NCBI RefSeq assembly: GCF_000717475.1
Contig: NZ_JPIK01000028.1
Coordinates: 1 to 64,000, forward strand
Reading direction: 5' to 3'
Origin: Desulfonatronum thiodismutans
GTDB lineage: Bacteria; Desulfobacterota; Desulfovibrionia; Desulfovibrionales; Desulfonatronaceae
Length of the DNA: 64,000 nucleotides
How positions within the stretch are numbered: position 1 is the first letter of the stretch; the number at the start of each line of letters is the position of its first letter. Positions 52,960 through 62,602 of this stretch are shown one piece after another. The position numbers and the translations under genes are program-made. The notes under the pieces are model-generated. The model searched no databases, was not told the origin of the DNA, and saw nothing but the letters and a program-made list of their open reading frames with translations.

Positions 52960-53021
52960 GTTCTTTTATTACCCGTGCGTTCCAAGGGTGAAGATGAATA
53001 CGGTCTTCGATCCATCCATTC

Positions 53022-54113
53022 TCAATCCTTCCACATGGCCCGAATCCTCCTGATTTCTTCCAGGACCGTGAAAAACGCGTCAACCACCTCGGGATCGAAC
53101 TGGGTCCCCGCTCCGGCGCGGATAATTTCAAGGCAGTCTTCCTCGGGCAGGGCGGGTTTGTAGGGACGTTCGCTGGTCAATGCATCAAAAACGTCCACAA
53201 CGGACACGATCCGGGCCTGGAGCGGAATGTCCCCGCCCTTGCGCCCAAACGGATATCCCGATCCATCCCATCGTTCATGGTGAAACATGGCCAGAACGCG
53301 GGCCAGCCGCAACAGTTCGTTGTCCCCGCCGAACATGACCGACTCCGGGTCGGCGCAAATTTCAATCGCGGATTGCCCCCCGGTCAACGGGCCGAGAATT
53401 TCGCAGCCGTAATGGCAATGCCGCTGCATGATCTCCATTTCCTCATCGGTCAGCTTTCCGGGCTTGAGCAGGATGTGATCCGGAATTCCGATCTTCCCCA
53501 CGTCGTGGAGCGGAGCGCAGTCCCGGAGTTGCTCGCAATCCTGCTCGGACAAGCCCATGGCCCGGGCCAGCAAGGCGCTGATTTCGCCGACACGAACGAC
53601 ATGGTTCCCGGTTTCGTTGTCCTTGTATTCCGCGGCGCGACTGAGCCGCTGCATCACCTGACGGCGGGTTTTCTCCAGCTCGGCGGTTCGTTCGCGAACC
53701 AAGGCCTCCAGGTTTTCCTTGTACTCCCTGTTCTCCCTGATCAAGCGCGCCCGCTCCAGCACCTTGCGCAAGGTGTGCTCCAGAACCTCCATCCTGTGCA
53801 CCGGCTTGGTGATGAAGTCCCAGGCGCCGAGACGCATGGCCCGCAAGGCGTCTTCCACCACCCCGACACCGGAAAGCACGACCAACGGGAGTTCCGGAAC
53901 CTCTTCCACGGCATGCCGGATAAAGGCATATCCGTCCATGACCGGCATGTTCAGATCCACGACCACGGCTTCGAGGCGTCGACCCTCGCGCCGGAGCGTC
54001 TCAAGCCCTTGCAGGCCGTTTTCCGCCGAGAGGGTCTCGTAGTCCATGTCTTCCAAATAGGCGCTCAGCGCCCGGCGCAGTCCGTCCTCATCGTCAATGA
54101 TCAAAATGGCCAT
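53022..54113 (-). CDS. RpfG-like response regulator with HD-GYP phosphodiesterase
   Basis: An N-terminal receiver (AILIIDDEDGLRRAL; phospho-Asp in AVVVDLNMPVMDG) is joined by a coiled coil to an HD-GYP domain that hydrolyses cyclic di-GMP. LHDVGKIGIPDHILLKPGKL, HERWDGSGYPFGRKG and RIVSVVDVFDALTSERPYK carry the HD and GYP signatures intact. The ATG at 54113 overlaps the stop of the receiver gene (TGATG). It is the last gene of a kinase-receiver-output operon and is followed by a terminator. Confidence 0.93.
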   Translation of the reverse strand: MAILIIDDEDGLRRALSAYLEDMDYETLSAENGLQGLETLRREGRRLEAVVVDLNMPVMDGYAFIRHAVEEVPELPLVVLSGVGVVEDALRAMRLGAWDFITKPVHRMEVLEHTLRKVLERARLIRENREYKENLEALVRERTAELEKTRRQVMQRLSRAAEYKDNETGNHVVRVGEISALLARAMGLSEQDCEQLRDCAPLHDVGKIGIPDHILLKPGKLTDEEMEIMQRHCHYGCEILGPLTGGQSAIEICADPESVMFGGDNELLRLARVLAMFHHERWDGSGYPFGRKGGDIPLQARIVSVVDVFDALTSERPYKPALPEEDCLEIIRAGAGTQFDPEVVDAFFTVLEEIRRIRAMWKD

Positions 54114-54502
54114 CAGTCATTTTCCCCCGACAACAAATCGCGTATGCGCGCCAAAATTCGATTCATTTTCGTGGGCTTGAGAAACACGTCCCGGTCCGAA
54201 ACGCCCACGCTTCTCAGTTCATCCAGAAGCACGCGATCCGCCGTTCCGGTGTGCACAAGGCATCGACGGCACAGGCCGGTCTTCAAGGCGGACCGGATGA
54301 AGGTCGCCCCGTTCATGCCCGGCAGACGCAGATCCACGATGCAGACGTCGGCTGGGTCGCGTCGAAGCATTTCCAGTGCTTTCTCACCGGACTCCACCGC
54401 GGTGACCCGGAACTCATCATAATCGTCCAGAAACAAGAGAAGCTGAGCCCTGATCCGTTCTTCATCCTCTACGATGCACAAGCGAGGCAGTGTCCTGTTC
54501 AC
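54113..54502 (-). CDS. Single-domain response regulator
   Basis: This receiver-only protein of 129 residues has the acidic pocket in LCIVEDEERIRAQ, the phospho-Asp in DVCIVDLRLPGMNG, and the conserved Lys in VFLKPTKMNR. It starts at a GTG at 54502, with AAGGAG 8 bases upstream, and its start overlaps the kinase stop (GTGA). It probably receives phosphate from the kinase gene upstream and passes the signal to, or competes with, the HD-GYP regulator downstream. Confidence 0.92.
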   Translation of the reverse strand: MNRTLPRLCIVEDEERIRAQLLLFLDDYDEFRVTAVESGEKALEMLRRDPADVCIVDLRLPGMNGATFIRSALKTGLCRRCLVHTGTADRVLLDELRSVGVSDRDVFLKPTKMNRILARIRDLLSGEND

Positions 54503-57495
54503 GAGATCGTCTCCTTGTTCGCCGAGGGTAAATCGATAATGAAACAGGCCCCTGCGTTGGGCTTTGATTTCAACCGCATTTTGCCTTTATGGCTTTGGGT
54601 GATGATGAAATACGAGACCGAGAGGCCCAGTCCCGTGCCCTGCCCCGGAGCCTTGGTCGTGAAAAAAGGTTCGAAGATTCTGGCCTGAACCTCGGCGGGA
54701 ATACCGGGTCCGTTATCCTCCACCTCGATACGCACGCCGTCGGGCAAAGCCAGGACGCGGACTTTTATGCGCGGGTCCAGCACCGGAGGCACGGCTCCCG
54801 CCATGGCCTGGGCCGCATTGCGCAGCAAATTCAGGACAACCTGCTCGATTTCCGTTTCCGTACAGTTGAAAGGCGGCAGGTTGTCGTCAACGCTCAGTTC
54901 GATGGCGATTTTTCTGAAATCATATTCTTTTTTCAGGTCATAGTCGCTTTGCGCCAGGGCCAGTGCATTTTTCACGATTCGCCCCGGATCGCACACGGCG
55001 CGCTTGGATTCGCTGCGGCGCGTAAAGTCGAGCATATGCCGGATGATCACCGCGGCCCGCATGGCCGCGGATTGGATGTCCTCGATGAAGACGTCCAGCT
55101 TGCGACGACGCATGTATTCGGTCAGTAATTCAAGGTCCAGACCGATGGCCTCCGCTGCCTGGATGTTTTTGGGAAAATCAGATCTGGTACGCTGGGCCAG
55201 GTTCTGGGCGGCCTGCAGCACGATGCCCAGCGGATTGTTGATCTCGTGGGCAATACCCGCGGCAATCCCCCCCATGGAAATCATCTTCTCCGTCTCGACC
55301 ATCATCTCCCGCATTTTCTTGGACTCGGTGACGTCGTGGGCAAAGCAGACCACATACTCCACGCTCCCGTCGTCGCTCAGTTTGGGAGTTCTGGTCACCT
55401 CCAGAAGGCGCGGCGTTCCTTCGCCGTCACGCAGCAACTCCTCCGTTTTGATCCGGCGGCGCTCCTCAAAAACCTGTCTGTTGCCGACGAGGCAGAACCG
55501 GACTTCCTCGTCCGAGAACAACACTTCCCGTAAGGGCCGGTTTTCAAGCATGCTTTTGGCCTTGCCGAAAAACCGGGCATGGGCGGTATTTACCGCTCCG
55601 TAGGTTTCCGGATCTTTCAAATACCAGACATGCGCGTCGATGTAGTTCAATAGGATATCTTGTTCATCAACCAGGCTTCGTAATCGCTCTTCGGCCTGTT
55701 TCCGCTCGCTGATGTCCCGGACAAAGGCGCAGGCCATGAAACGGCCTTTACGTTCAAAGTAGTTGGTGGATACCTCCACGGGAAAAACACGGCCGTCCCT
55801 GGCCCGGTGGCGGGACTCCAGACGCATCGCCCCGGTGCTTATCATGGCTTCCTTGTGTTGTTCAAAGCCCTCTGCCTGGAAGTTCGGGTCAATGTCAAAA
55901 ACCGTCATTCGCAACAGCTCGTCCCGTGTATACCCCAGGGAGGCGCACGCGGCGTCATTGACGTAGAACAGGCCACCCCGGTCATCCACCCAAAAAATGC
56001 CGTCCATGGCCCGGTCCATGGCAAACTGGTTCATGAGCAAAGCGTCCTCGACGCGCCTGCGTTCGGCGTTGACCAGCACCTGACCGGCCATGGCCGCCAT
56101 GGTACTCGCGAAGGCTTCTTCGTCGGAATGCCATTTTCGCTTTTCGCCGACATGCTCCAGGCTCACGACGCCCGCCAGCTCCCCCTTGACCACGATCCCG
56201 GCGTCCAGCAACGAAGAGATACCCATAGGGATTAAGTATTTTTCACCCAAGCCTTTGGTGCGGGAATCCGTCAGGACGTCTTCGACATGAATGCGACGGT
56301 CCGAGCGAAGGGTATCGAAGTAGACCGGAAAATCTTCGGCGGTAAGGACGGCCTCGTTTCGAACATGGGCGCCGGAAAGGGAGTCGTACAGAGAAAGGCA
56401 TTCCAGGCGAGACCCGTCTTCGGAAAAGAGCCAGATACCGGCCCGGACGACCTGTGTGGCCGTCGCTGACACTTCAGTCAGCCGGTCCAGGGCGCTGTTC
56501 AGATCGCCGGAGGCGATCACGGGATCCAAAGCGAGTTCGGCAATGGCCGCGCGTTGGCCACGAGACCGCTTCTCGCTTTCCCGCAAGGCCTGCTCGGCCT
56601 CCTTGGCCTTGGTGATGTCCCGGCCCACTCCCACCACGGCCGCCACGTTTCCGGATTCGTCCAGCACCGCCTTGTCCGACCAGGCCAGCCATCGCCATCC
56701 GTTCCGGGTCATGGCCCGCTGCTCGAGATACGTCGTATGCGGTGGAACGAAGAGGGATTCCATGGCCCTGGCCGTGGGATCCCGGTCTTCCTCATGGACC
56801 AGGGGCATGAACTTTTTCCCCATCAACTCGTCCCTGGTCTTGCCGAACAGGTCGCAATAGCTGGAACTGACGAAGAGAAAGCGGCCCTCAAGGTCCACCT
56901 TCACCACCAAATCGCTCTGGGTGTCCACCAGCAGCCGATAGTCTTCCTCGCTTTTACGCAGTCTCTCCAGCGTACCGAGTTGTTCGGTGACGTCGAGCAG
57001 GGAAAGGAGGAATCTGTCCTCGGAACCGAACGGCATGGGGATGACCGAGACCAGAAAGTCGTAAACCGGGAAAGCGGGCCTTCCGGAAACCCGCAGCCGC
57101 GCTGGAACGTCATGGACCGGCTTCCCGTCGCGCACGGCCCGGTTCAGGGCGTCACGCAGCGGGCAAGCGGGACAAGGACGGGCCTGGCCGCATTCCCGGC
57201 CCCTGACGATGCCCTCGCAATCCAGCACGTCTCCGAGAATACGTCCGACAAGAACTTCTTCATCGCCATCCACCATCCGAACGAACGCCTTGTTCAGGCC
57301 GAACACGCGCGCATCCTTGTCCACCAAAAGCATCGGATTGGGAGCATTGGTGAAGATGGGCTCAAACGGGGAAAGTGAAGCGCTCCGTCCAGGAAAACAT
57401 TCAGCGAGCCGGTCTTCGAGTTCCGCTATGCGGGACCGTGCTTGCTCCAGTTCATCCAGGATCTGATCCAAAGATTGCGAACGTTCAGTGGACAT
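54499..57495 (-). CDS. Multi-PAS sensor histidine kinase
   Basis: This soluble kinase of about 998 residues has an N-terminal coiled coil (SLDQILDELEQARSRIAELE), several PAS domains (for example FLFVSSSYCDLFGKTRDEL and LFYVNDAACASLGYTRDEL), a GAF-like domain around 310-490, and a catalytic core with the phospho-acceptor in GIAAGIAHEINNPLGIVLQA and ATP-binding LLRNAAQAMAGA, DNGPGIPAEV and PGQGTGLGLSVSYF. There is a cysteine-rich stretch near 110-135 (CEGIVRGRECGQARPCPACP), possibly a metal or redox site. The ATG at 57495 with GGGAG is preferred to the GTG at 57510. It heads a three-gene operon. Confidence 0.91.
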   Translation of the reverse strand: MSTERSQSLDQILDELEQARSRIAELEDRLAECFPGRSASLSPFEPIFTNAPNPMLLVDKDARVFGLNKAFVRMVDGDEEVLVGRILGDVLDCEGIVRGRECGQARPCPACPLRDALNRAVRDGKPVHDVPARLRVSGRPAFPVYDFLVSVIPMPFGSEDRFLLSLLDVTEQLGTLERLRKSEEDYRLLVDTQSDLVVKVDLEGRFLFVSSSYCDLFGKTRDELMGKKFMPLVHEEDRDPTARAMESLFVPPHTTYLEQRAMTRNGWRWLAWSDKAVLDESGNVAAVVGVGRDITKAKEAEQALRESEKRSRGQRAAIAELALDPVIASGDLNSALDRLTEVSATATQVVRAGIWLFSEDGSRLECLSLYDSLSGAHVRNEAVLTAEDFPVYFDTLRSDRRIHVEDVLTDSRTKGLGEKYLIPMGISSLLDAGIVVKGELAGVVSLEHVGEKRKWHSDEEAFASTMAAMAGQVLVNAERRRVEDALLMNQFAMDRAMDGIFWVDDRGGLFYVNDAACASLGYTRDELLRMTVFDIDPNFQAEGFEQHKEAMISTGAMRLESRHRARDGRVFPVEVSTNYFERKGRFMACAFVRDISERKQAEERLRSLVDEQDILLNYIDAHVWYLKDPETYGAVNTAHARFFGKAKSMLENRPLREVLFSDEEVRFCLVGNRQVFEERRRIKTEELLRDGEGTPRLLEVTRTPKLSDDGSVEYVVCFAHDVTESKKMREMMVETEKMISMGGIAAGIAHEINNPLGIVLQAAQNLAQRTRSDFPKNIQAAEAIGLDLELLTEYMRRRKLDVFIEDIQSAAMRAAVIIRHMLDFTRRSESKRAVCDPGRIVKNALALAQSDYDLKKEYDFRKIAIELSVDDNLPPFNCTETEIEQVVLNLLRNAAQAMAGAVPPVLDPRIKVRVLALPDGVRIEVEDNGPGIPAEVQARIFEPFFTTKAPGQGTGLGLSVSYFIITQSHKGKMRLKSKPNAGACFIIDLPSANKETIS

Positions 57496-58202
57496 GATTT
57501 CTCCCGGCACTTGTGTTTATCCTGACGTTGGAGGTCCTACGGAAGGCATGAGACTTCACCAGACATTTACACGAAATGACGTGCTTTGGGGAGAATATGA
57601 CATATTGCTTTCTCATCATAGATGCCGATAAAAAAGAATAATTTCTTCATTATCTTTGACGAAGCTCGTTTTTCGAAAAAAAACGAATAAGCGATGAACT
57701 GTTCCAATCGCATATCGCATTGATCTCACACGTTCTCCCCAAACGGAGCGTATCCAGGACACTTGTATTTCGAATAAGCTGAGTAGATACAAAAAATCAA
57801 GTTCGATCAATAGTTACGAACCATAGCTATTGAAACATCGAACACCTCCTTGTAAAGTATTCCGATACCTCGGAAACAGACGGAAACGCCGATACCGCTC
57901 CCCAATCTCGTCCGGATTTTCGGACAATGCGATATTCCGGACTGGCTATTTTGTTTTGAACCGTCTAAGATGAGGTCTTGCTTTTGTTCCTTTTTGGACA
58001 GAGTCCGCCACGTCCTTTTTTTCAGACGTACACCTCGCCCTTTCTTCCTTTCACCTGAAATCGCCTGCATCTTTTTTTCCAAAGTGATGCACTGCGTGAC
58101 ACATCACGTCTTCGGCACGCTTTTTGGTAGGGCCAGGCAAACGAAAATCTGGACCCGGCACTGGTCCCTTCTTAATGCTACCCATTTCACGGAGGTTGTT
58201 TC
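57496..58202. other. Divergent intergenic region between the sensor operon and por
   Basis: This region is about 700 bases, AT-rich and without a gene. It contains the sigma-54-like motif (58114-58126) and an inverted repeat, GTGATG (58084-58089) with CATCAC (58102-58107), just upstream of por. A promoter for the leftward kinase operon must lie near 57520-57700 but is not clear. Short open frames here lack ribosome sites. Confidence 0.5.
58114..58126 (+). promoter_or_regulatory. Sigma-54-like promoter upstream of por
   Basis: GGCACGCTTTTTG, followed by GT, resembles the sigma-54 consensus (GGCACG, four bases, TTGC), with the -12 C replaced by G. The same 13 bases occur upstream of lctP at 62999-63011. 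An inverted repeat (58084-58107) lies just before it. Transcription would start about 65 bases before the por ATG. Confidence 0.55.
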
Positions 58203-61200
58203 ATGGCTAAAAAAATGATGAGCGTCGACGGCAATACCGCCACTTCCTACGTAGCCTACGCCATGAGCGAGGTTGCGGCCATTTACCCCATCACCCCGTC
58301 CTCGACCATGGGCGAGGTCTGTGACGACTGGGCGGCCGCGGGTCGCAAGAACGCCTGGGGACAGGTGCTTTCCATTCGCGAGATGCAATCCGAGGCCGGG
58401 GCCGCCGGCGCGGTGCACGGTTCCCTGGCCGCCGGCGCGTTGACCTCAACGTTCACCGCGTCCCAGGGCCTGTTGTTGATGATTCCGAACATGTTCAAGA
58501 TTTCCGGTGAACTGCTCCCCGGCGTATTTCACGTCTCGGCCCGGGCCGTGGCTGCCCACGCCCTGTCCATTTTCGGCGACCACCAGGACATCTACGCCGC
58601 CCGGCAGACCGGCTTCGCCATGCTGGCCTCCAATTCCGTCCAGGAAGCCCACGACATGGCCCTGGTGGCCCACCTGTCCGCCATTGAGTCCACGGTCCCG
58701 TTCATGCATTACTTTGACGGATTCCGGACCTCCCATGAAATCCAAAAGATCGAGGTTGAGGACTACGAGTCCATGCGCGCCCTGGTGAACACCGAGGCCC
58801 TGGCCAAGTTCCGGACCCGGGCCATGAACCCCGAGCATCCGCACATCCGCGGCACGGCCCAGAACCCGGACATTTATTTCCAGGGCCGGGAAGCCGCCAA
58901 TCCCTATTACCAGAAGGTTCCGGCCATTGTTTCCGCCTACATGGAAAAGGTCGGAAAGCTGACTGGCCGGAGCTACAAGCTCTTCGACTATGTCGGCGCG
59001 CCGGATGCGGATCGGGTAATCATCGCCATGGGCAGCGGCTGTGAAACCGTCGAAGAGGTGATCAACCATCTCCAGGCCAAAGGTGAGAAGGTCGGCATGA
59101 TCAAGGTCCGCCTGTACCGCCCCTTTGCCCCGGACGCCCTGTTCGACGTCCTCCCGGCCACGGCCAGGACCGTGACCGTCCTGGACCGCACCAAGGAGCC
59201 CGGCGCCCTGGGCGACCCGCTGTACCTGGATGTCTGCACCGCGGCCCTGGAGCGCGGACTGACCGGCGTGAAGTTCCTGGCCGGCCGCTACGGCCTGGGT
59301 TCCAAGGAATTCAGCCCGGCCATGGCCGCGGCGGTCTACCAGAACATGGCCCAAGGCGCCCCCAAGAATCACTTCGTGGTGGGCATCGAGGACGACGTCA
59401 CCAATACGTCCCTGCCTCTGGACCCGTCCTTTCCCGACGTCACCCCGGCCGGAACCATCCAGTGCAAATTCTGGGGCCTCGGCGCGGACGGCACCGTGGG
59501 CGCGAACAAGCAGGCCATCAAAATCATCGGCGACGCCACGGACATGTTTGTTCAGGCCTACTTCTCCTACGACTCCAAGAAGTCCGGCGGGATCACCATC
59601 TCCCACCTGCGCTTCGGCAAGTCGCCCATCCAGTCCACCTACCTGATCACCCAGGCCGACTACGTGGCCTGCCACAACCCGGCCTACGTCACCCAGTACG
59701 ACCTGCTGGAAGGGGCCAAACCCGGCGGAACCTTCGTGCTCAATGCGCCCTGGTCTCTGAACGAGCTGGAAACCCACCTTCCTGCCTCCCTGAAGCGGGA
59801 CATCGCCGCCAAGAAGATGAAGTTCTACACCATCGACGCGGTGAAGATCGCCCAGGAAGTAGGCCTTGGCGGGCGGATCAACATGATCATGCAGACCGCC
59901 TTCTTTAAGCTGGCCGAGGTGGTGCCCTTTGAACAGGCCGTGGCCATGCTCAAGGACTCCATCAAAAAGGCCTACGGCGCCAAGGGCGACAAGATCGTAA
60001 ACATGAACACCGCCGCCGTGGACAAGGCCACCGAAGCCCTGCAGCCCGTGGACTACCCGGCTTCCTGGGCCGACGCCTCGGGTCAGGCCCAAACCGCCAG
60101 GCAGGAACCGGAATTCGTGACCAAGGTGATGCGGCCCATGCTGGCCCAGCAGGGCGACAAGCTGCCCGTCTCCTGCTTCACCCCGGACGGTGTTTTCCCC
60201 ACCGGCACGTCTCAGTATGAGAAGCGCGGCGTGGCGATCATGGTTCCGGAATGGATCGCCGAGAACTGCATCCAGTGCAACCAATGCGCCTTTGTCTGCC
60301 CGCACTCCGCCCTGCTGCCGGTCCTGGCCAAGGACGACGAGCTGGCCGGAGCCCCCGCCTCCTTCGACGTGGTCGAGGCCAAGGGCAAGGAACTCAAGGG
60401 CATGAAATACCGTCTCCAGGTGGACACCCTGGACTGCATGGGCTGCGGCAACTGCGCGGACATCTGTCCGTCCAAGGAAAAGGCCCTGGTCATGAAGTAC
60501 CTGGCCACCCAGACCCCGGCTCAGGTCCCCAACTACGACTTCGCCGTGACCGTGCCCTTCAAGGACACCATCATGAGCCGGACTTCGGTCAAGGGCAGCC
60601 AGTTCCAGAAGTCCCTGATGGAATTCTCCGGAGCCTGCTCGGGCTGCGGCGAAACCCCGTACGTCAAGGTCATGACCCAGCTCTTCGGCGAGCGGATGGT
60701 CATCGCCAACGCCACGGGCTGCTCCTCCATCTGGGGCGCCTCGGCACCCTCCACGCCGTACACCGTGAACAAGGACGGCCACGGGCCGGTCTGGGGCAAC
60801 TCCCTGTTCGAGGACTGCGCGGAATTCGGCTTTGGCATCGGCCTGGGCATCCGCCAGCGCCGGGACCGGCTGGCCCAGTTGATGGAAGCCTCCCTGAACA
60901 ACGGCGTTGACGGCGAACTGGCTTCGACCATGCGTTCCTGGCTGGCCGGCAAGGACGACCCCGACGCGTCACGGGCCGTCGGCGACAAGCTCAAGGCCCT
61001 GCTGGCCGACAACAATGATCCGAAACTGGCCGAAATCAAGGCCTGCGCCGACCTGTTCACCAAGAAGTCCGTCTGGTCCTTCGGCGGCGACGGTTGGGCT
61101 TACGACATCGGCTTCGGCGGCCTGGACCACGTTCTGGCCTCGGGCGAGGACATCAACATCCTGGTCATGGACACCGAGGTCTACTCCAACACCGGTGGCC

Positions 61201-61826
61201 AGTCCTCCAAGGCCACGCCCACCGGGGCCATCGCCAAGTTCGCCGCGGCCGGCAAGCAGATTCGCAAGAAGGATCTGGCCCGGATGCTGATGACCTACGG
61301 CTACGTGTATGTCGCCGCCGTGGGCATGGGCGCGAACAAGAACCAGTTCCTCAAGGCCCTGACCGAGGCCGAGAGCTACAAGGGACCGTCGATCATCATC
61401 GCCTACGCCCCCTGCATCAACCAAGGGCTGAAGAAAGGCATGGGCAAGACCCAGGAGCAGACTCAGAAGGCCGTGGAATCCGGCTACTGGCCCTTGTTCC
61501 GCTACGACCCCCGTCGGGCCCTGCGCGGCGAAAACCCGCTGGTCATCGACTCCAAGGCCCCGGACGGCACCATCCAGGACTTCCTGCTGACCGAAAACCG
61601 CTTCGCGGCCCTGGCCAAGTCCAACCCCGTTGACGCCAAGAAGCTGCGTGAAGCCGTGGAACAGGAGGTCAACGAGCGTTGGCGGATCCTGAACCTGATG
61701 GCCGAGGCCAACCCCTACAGCGAAACCGACATCGCCCCGCTCCCTGCATGCGTGCTCACGGACACCGCCGAACACGCCACCCCGGACACGAACATCGAAC
61801 CCTGCGACTCCGGGCGGGGAGCGTAA
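58203..61826 (+). CDS. por: Pyruvate:ferredoxin oxidoreductase
   Basis: This single-chain enzyme converts pyruvate and CoA to acetyl-CoA and CO2, reducing ferredoxin, the central step of lactate oxidation in sulfate reducers. At 1207 residues it has all domains: the N-terminal pyrimidine-binding region (ITPSSTMGEVCDDWAA), the middle region with GLGSKEFSPAM, two 4Fe-4S motifs (CIQCNQCAFVCPHS and CMGCGNCADICPS), a further Cys pair in SGACSGCGETPY, and the thiamine diphosphate site (FGGDGWAYDIGFGGLDHVLA, VYSNTGGQSSKATPTGA). GGAGG precedes the ATG at 58203. A strong terminator follows, so lctP is transcribed separately. Confidence 0.96.
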   Translation: MAKKMMSVDGNTATSYVAYAMSEVAAIYPITPSSTMGEVCDDWAAAGRKNAWGQVLSIREMQSEAGAAGAVHGSLAAGALTSTFTASQGLLLMIPNMFKISGELLPGVFHVSARAVAAHALSIFGDHQDIYAARQTGFAMLASNSVQEAHDMALVAHLSAIESTVPFMHYFDGFRTSHEIQKIEVEDYESMRALVNTEALAKFRTRAMNPEHPHIRGTAQNPDIYFQGREAANPYYQKVPAIVSAYMEKVGKLTGRSYKLFDYVGAPDADRVIIAMGSGCETVEEVINHLQAKGEKVGMIKVRLYRPFAPDALFDVLPATARTVTVLDRTKEPGALGDPLYLDVCTAALERGLTGVKFLAGRYGLGSKEFSPAMAAAVYQNMAQGAPKNHFVVGIEDDVTNTSLPLDPSFPDVTPAGTIQCKFWGLGADGTVGANKQAIKIIGDATDMFVQAYFSYDSKKSGGITISHLRFGKSPIQSTYLITQADYVACHNPAYVTQYDLLEGAKPGGTFVLNAPWSLNELETHLPASLKRDIAAKKMKFYTIDAVKIAQEVGLGGRINMIMQTAFFKLAEVVPFEQAVAMLKDSIKKAYGAKGDKIVNMNTAAVDKATEALQPVDYPASWADASGQAQTARQEPEFVTKVMRPMLAQQGDKLPVSCFTPDGVFPTGTSQYEKRGVAIMVPEWIAENCIQCNQCAFVCPHSALLPVLAKDDELAGAPASFDVVEAKGKELKGMKYRLQVDTLDCMGCGNCADICPSKEKALVMKYLATQTPAQVPNYDFAVTVPFKDTIMSRTSVKGSQFQKSLMEFSGACSGCGETPYVKVMTQLFGERMVIANATGCSSIWGASAPSTPYTVNKDGHGPVWGNSLFEDCAEFGFGIGLGIRQRRDRLAQLMEASLNNGVDGELASTMRSWLAGKDDPDASRAVGDKLKALLADNNDPKLAEIKACADLFTKKSVWSFGGDGWAYDIGFGGLDHVLASGEDINILVMDTEVYSNTGGQSSKATPTGAIAKFAAAGKQIRKKDLARMLMTYGYVYVAAVGMGANKNQFLKALTEAESYKGPSIIIAYAPCINQGLKKGMGKTQEQTQKAVESGYWPLFRYDPRRALRGENPLVIDSKAPDGTIQDFLLTENRFAALAKSNPVDAKKLREAVEQEVNERWRILNLMAEANPYSETDIAPLPACVLTDTAEHATPDTNIEPCDSGRGA

Positions 61827-61870
61827 CGCCTCTCAAACAATCGCCTCCCTGATTTTTTGAGGCGCTTCAC

Positions 61871-61916
61871 AAACAAGAACGCCGGGGCCATGAAAATGGA
61901 CCCGGCGTTCTTGTTT
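61871..61916 (+). terminator. Strong Rho-independent terminator after por
   Basis: AAACAAGAACGCCGGG and CCCGGCGTTCTTGTTT form a 16-base perfect stem with a 14-base loop, flanked by A and T runs. It lies between por and the convergent PIN-toxin gene and should work in both directions. Confidence 0.9.
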
Positions 61917-61940
61917 TTCAAACGACTGGCTATAACGCCC

Positions 61941-62354
61941 TTACTTCAGGATTTGTTCCAGATACGAAGCGACCGTGCAGATGACAACACCTTTGGTCCG
62001 TGCGGGGTTGTTCATATACGGGCCGAAATGGCGAATGTCTCCGGTCAGCAGGTGAGAGGACTTCGCGTGCAAAGCCGCCAGGTAAATGGGGACGTCTTTG
62101 GTCGGCAGCGTTAGGTTGCATGCCTGACCAATCACCGTGGGCACGATCATGACGTCTTTAAGCAGCATCTCCAGCCGAGGCAGGGAATCGGGGGATTTAC
62201 GTCGGAGGTTGTGCCGCGCCTCCGCCACACCCTGGTTGGAGGTAATGATAGTCCAGTAACCTCTTTCGGCGATATCAAACAACAAGGATGCCTTTCCCGC
62301 TGGATTGTGCGCTGCGGTGAACAGAACATTCGCGTCCAGAAAAAGCCGATTCAC
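61941..62354 (-). CDS. PIN-domain toxin (VapC-like)
   Basis: This is a ribonuclease-type toxin of 137 residues. FLDANVLFTAAHNP has the first catalytic Asp, WTIITSNQGVAEARHNL the central acidic residue, and SSHLLTGDIRHFGPYM the C-terminal Asp. The ATG at 62354 overlaps the antitoxin stop by 4 bases. The module is on the strand opposite to por and lctP and sits between them. Confidence 0.85.
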   Translation of the reverse strand: MNRLFLDANVLFTAAHNPAGKASLLFDIAERGYWTIITSNQGVAEARHNLRRKSPDSLPRLEMLLKDVMIVPTVIGQACNLTLPTKDVPIYLAALHAKSSHLLTGDIRHFGPYMNNPARTKGVVICTVASYLEQILK

Positions 62355-62602
62355 GCTCTGTCTCGAAACCTTTCGAGGAGAGCCTTACGATCCGCCACTT
62401 CGAGGTGATCTTCCGCAATCCACTGAGATATATCGTTTTCCGTGTAAGTGTCTATCTCCATGACCGCGGCAGGGCGAAGAATAATATTTCCCTGCCTCTC
62501 TTCAGCGATCAGCACGCCCCCGGCCACAATACCCATGCGTTTTCGCAGAACCGCCGGCAAGGTGACCTGGCCGCGCTTCGAGACGACAAGTGTTTCATGC
62601 AT
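62351..62602 (-). CDS. AbrB/SpoVT-family antitoxin
   Basis: The start MHETLVVSKRGQVTLPAVLR is the AbrB-type DNA-binding hairpin. The rest (NDISQWIAEDHLEVADRKAL) is a short, acidic, toxin-binding tail. AGGAGG lies just before the ATG. It precedes the PIN toxin, the usual antitoxin-first order, and would repress its own promoter. Confidence 0.87.
   Translation of the reverse strand: MHETLVVSKRGQVTLPAVLRKRMGIVAGGVLIAEERQGNIILRPAAVMEIDTYTENDISQWIAEDHLEVADRKALLERFRDRA

Noticed and set aside
58446..60782. 778-codon minus-strand frame opposite por
   Set aside because: It is a shadow of por, rich in Gly, His, Val and Gln, with no recognisable domain.
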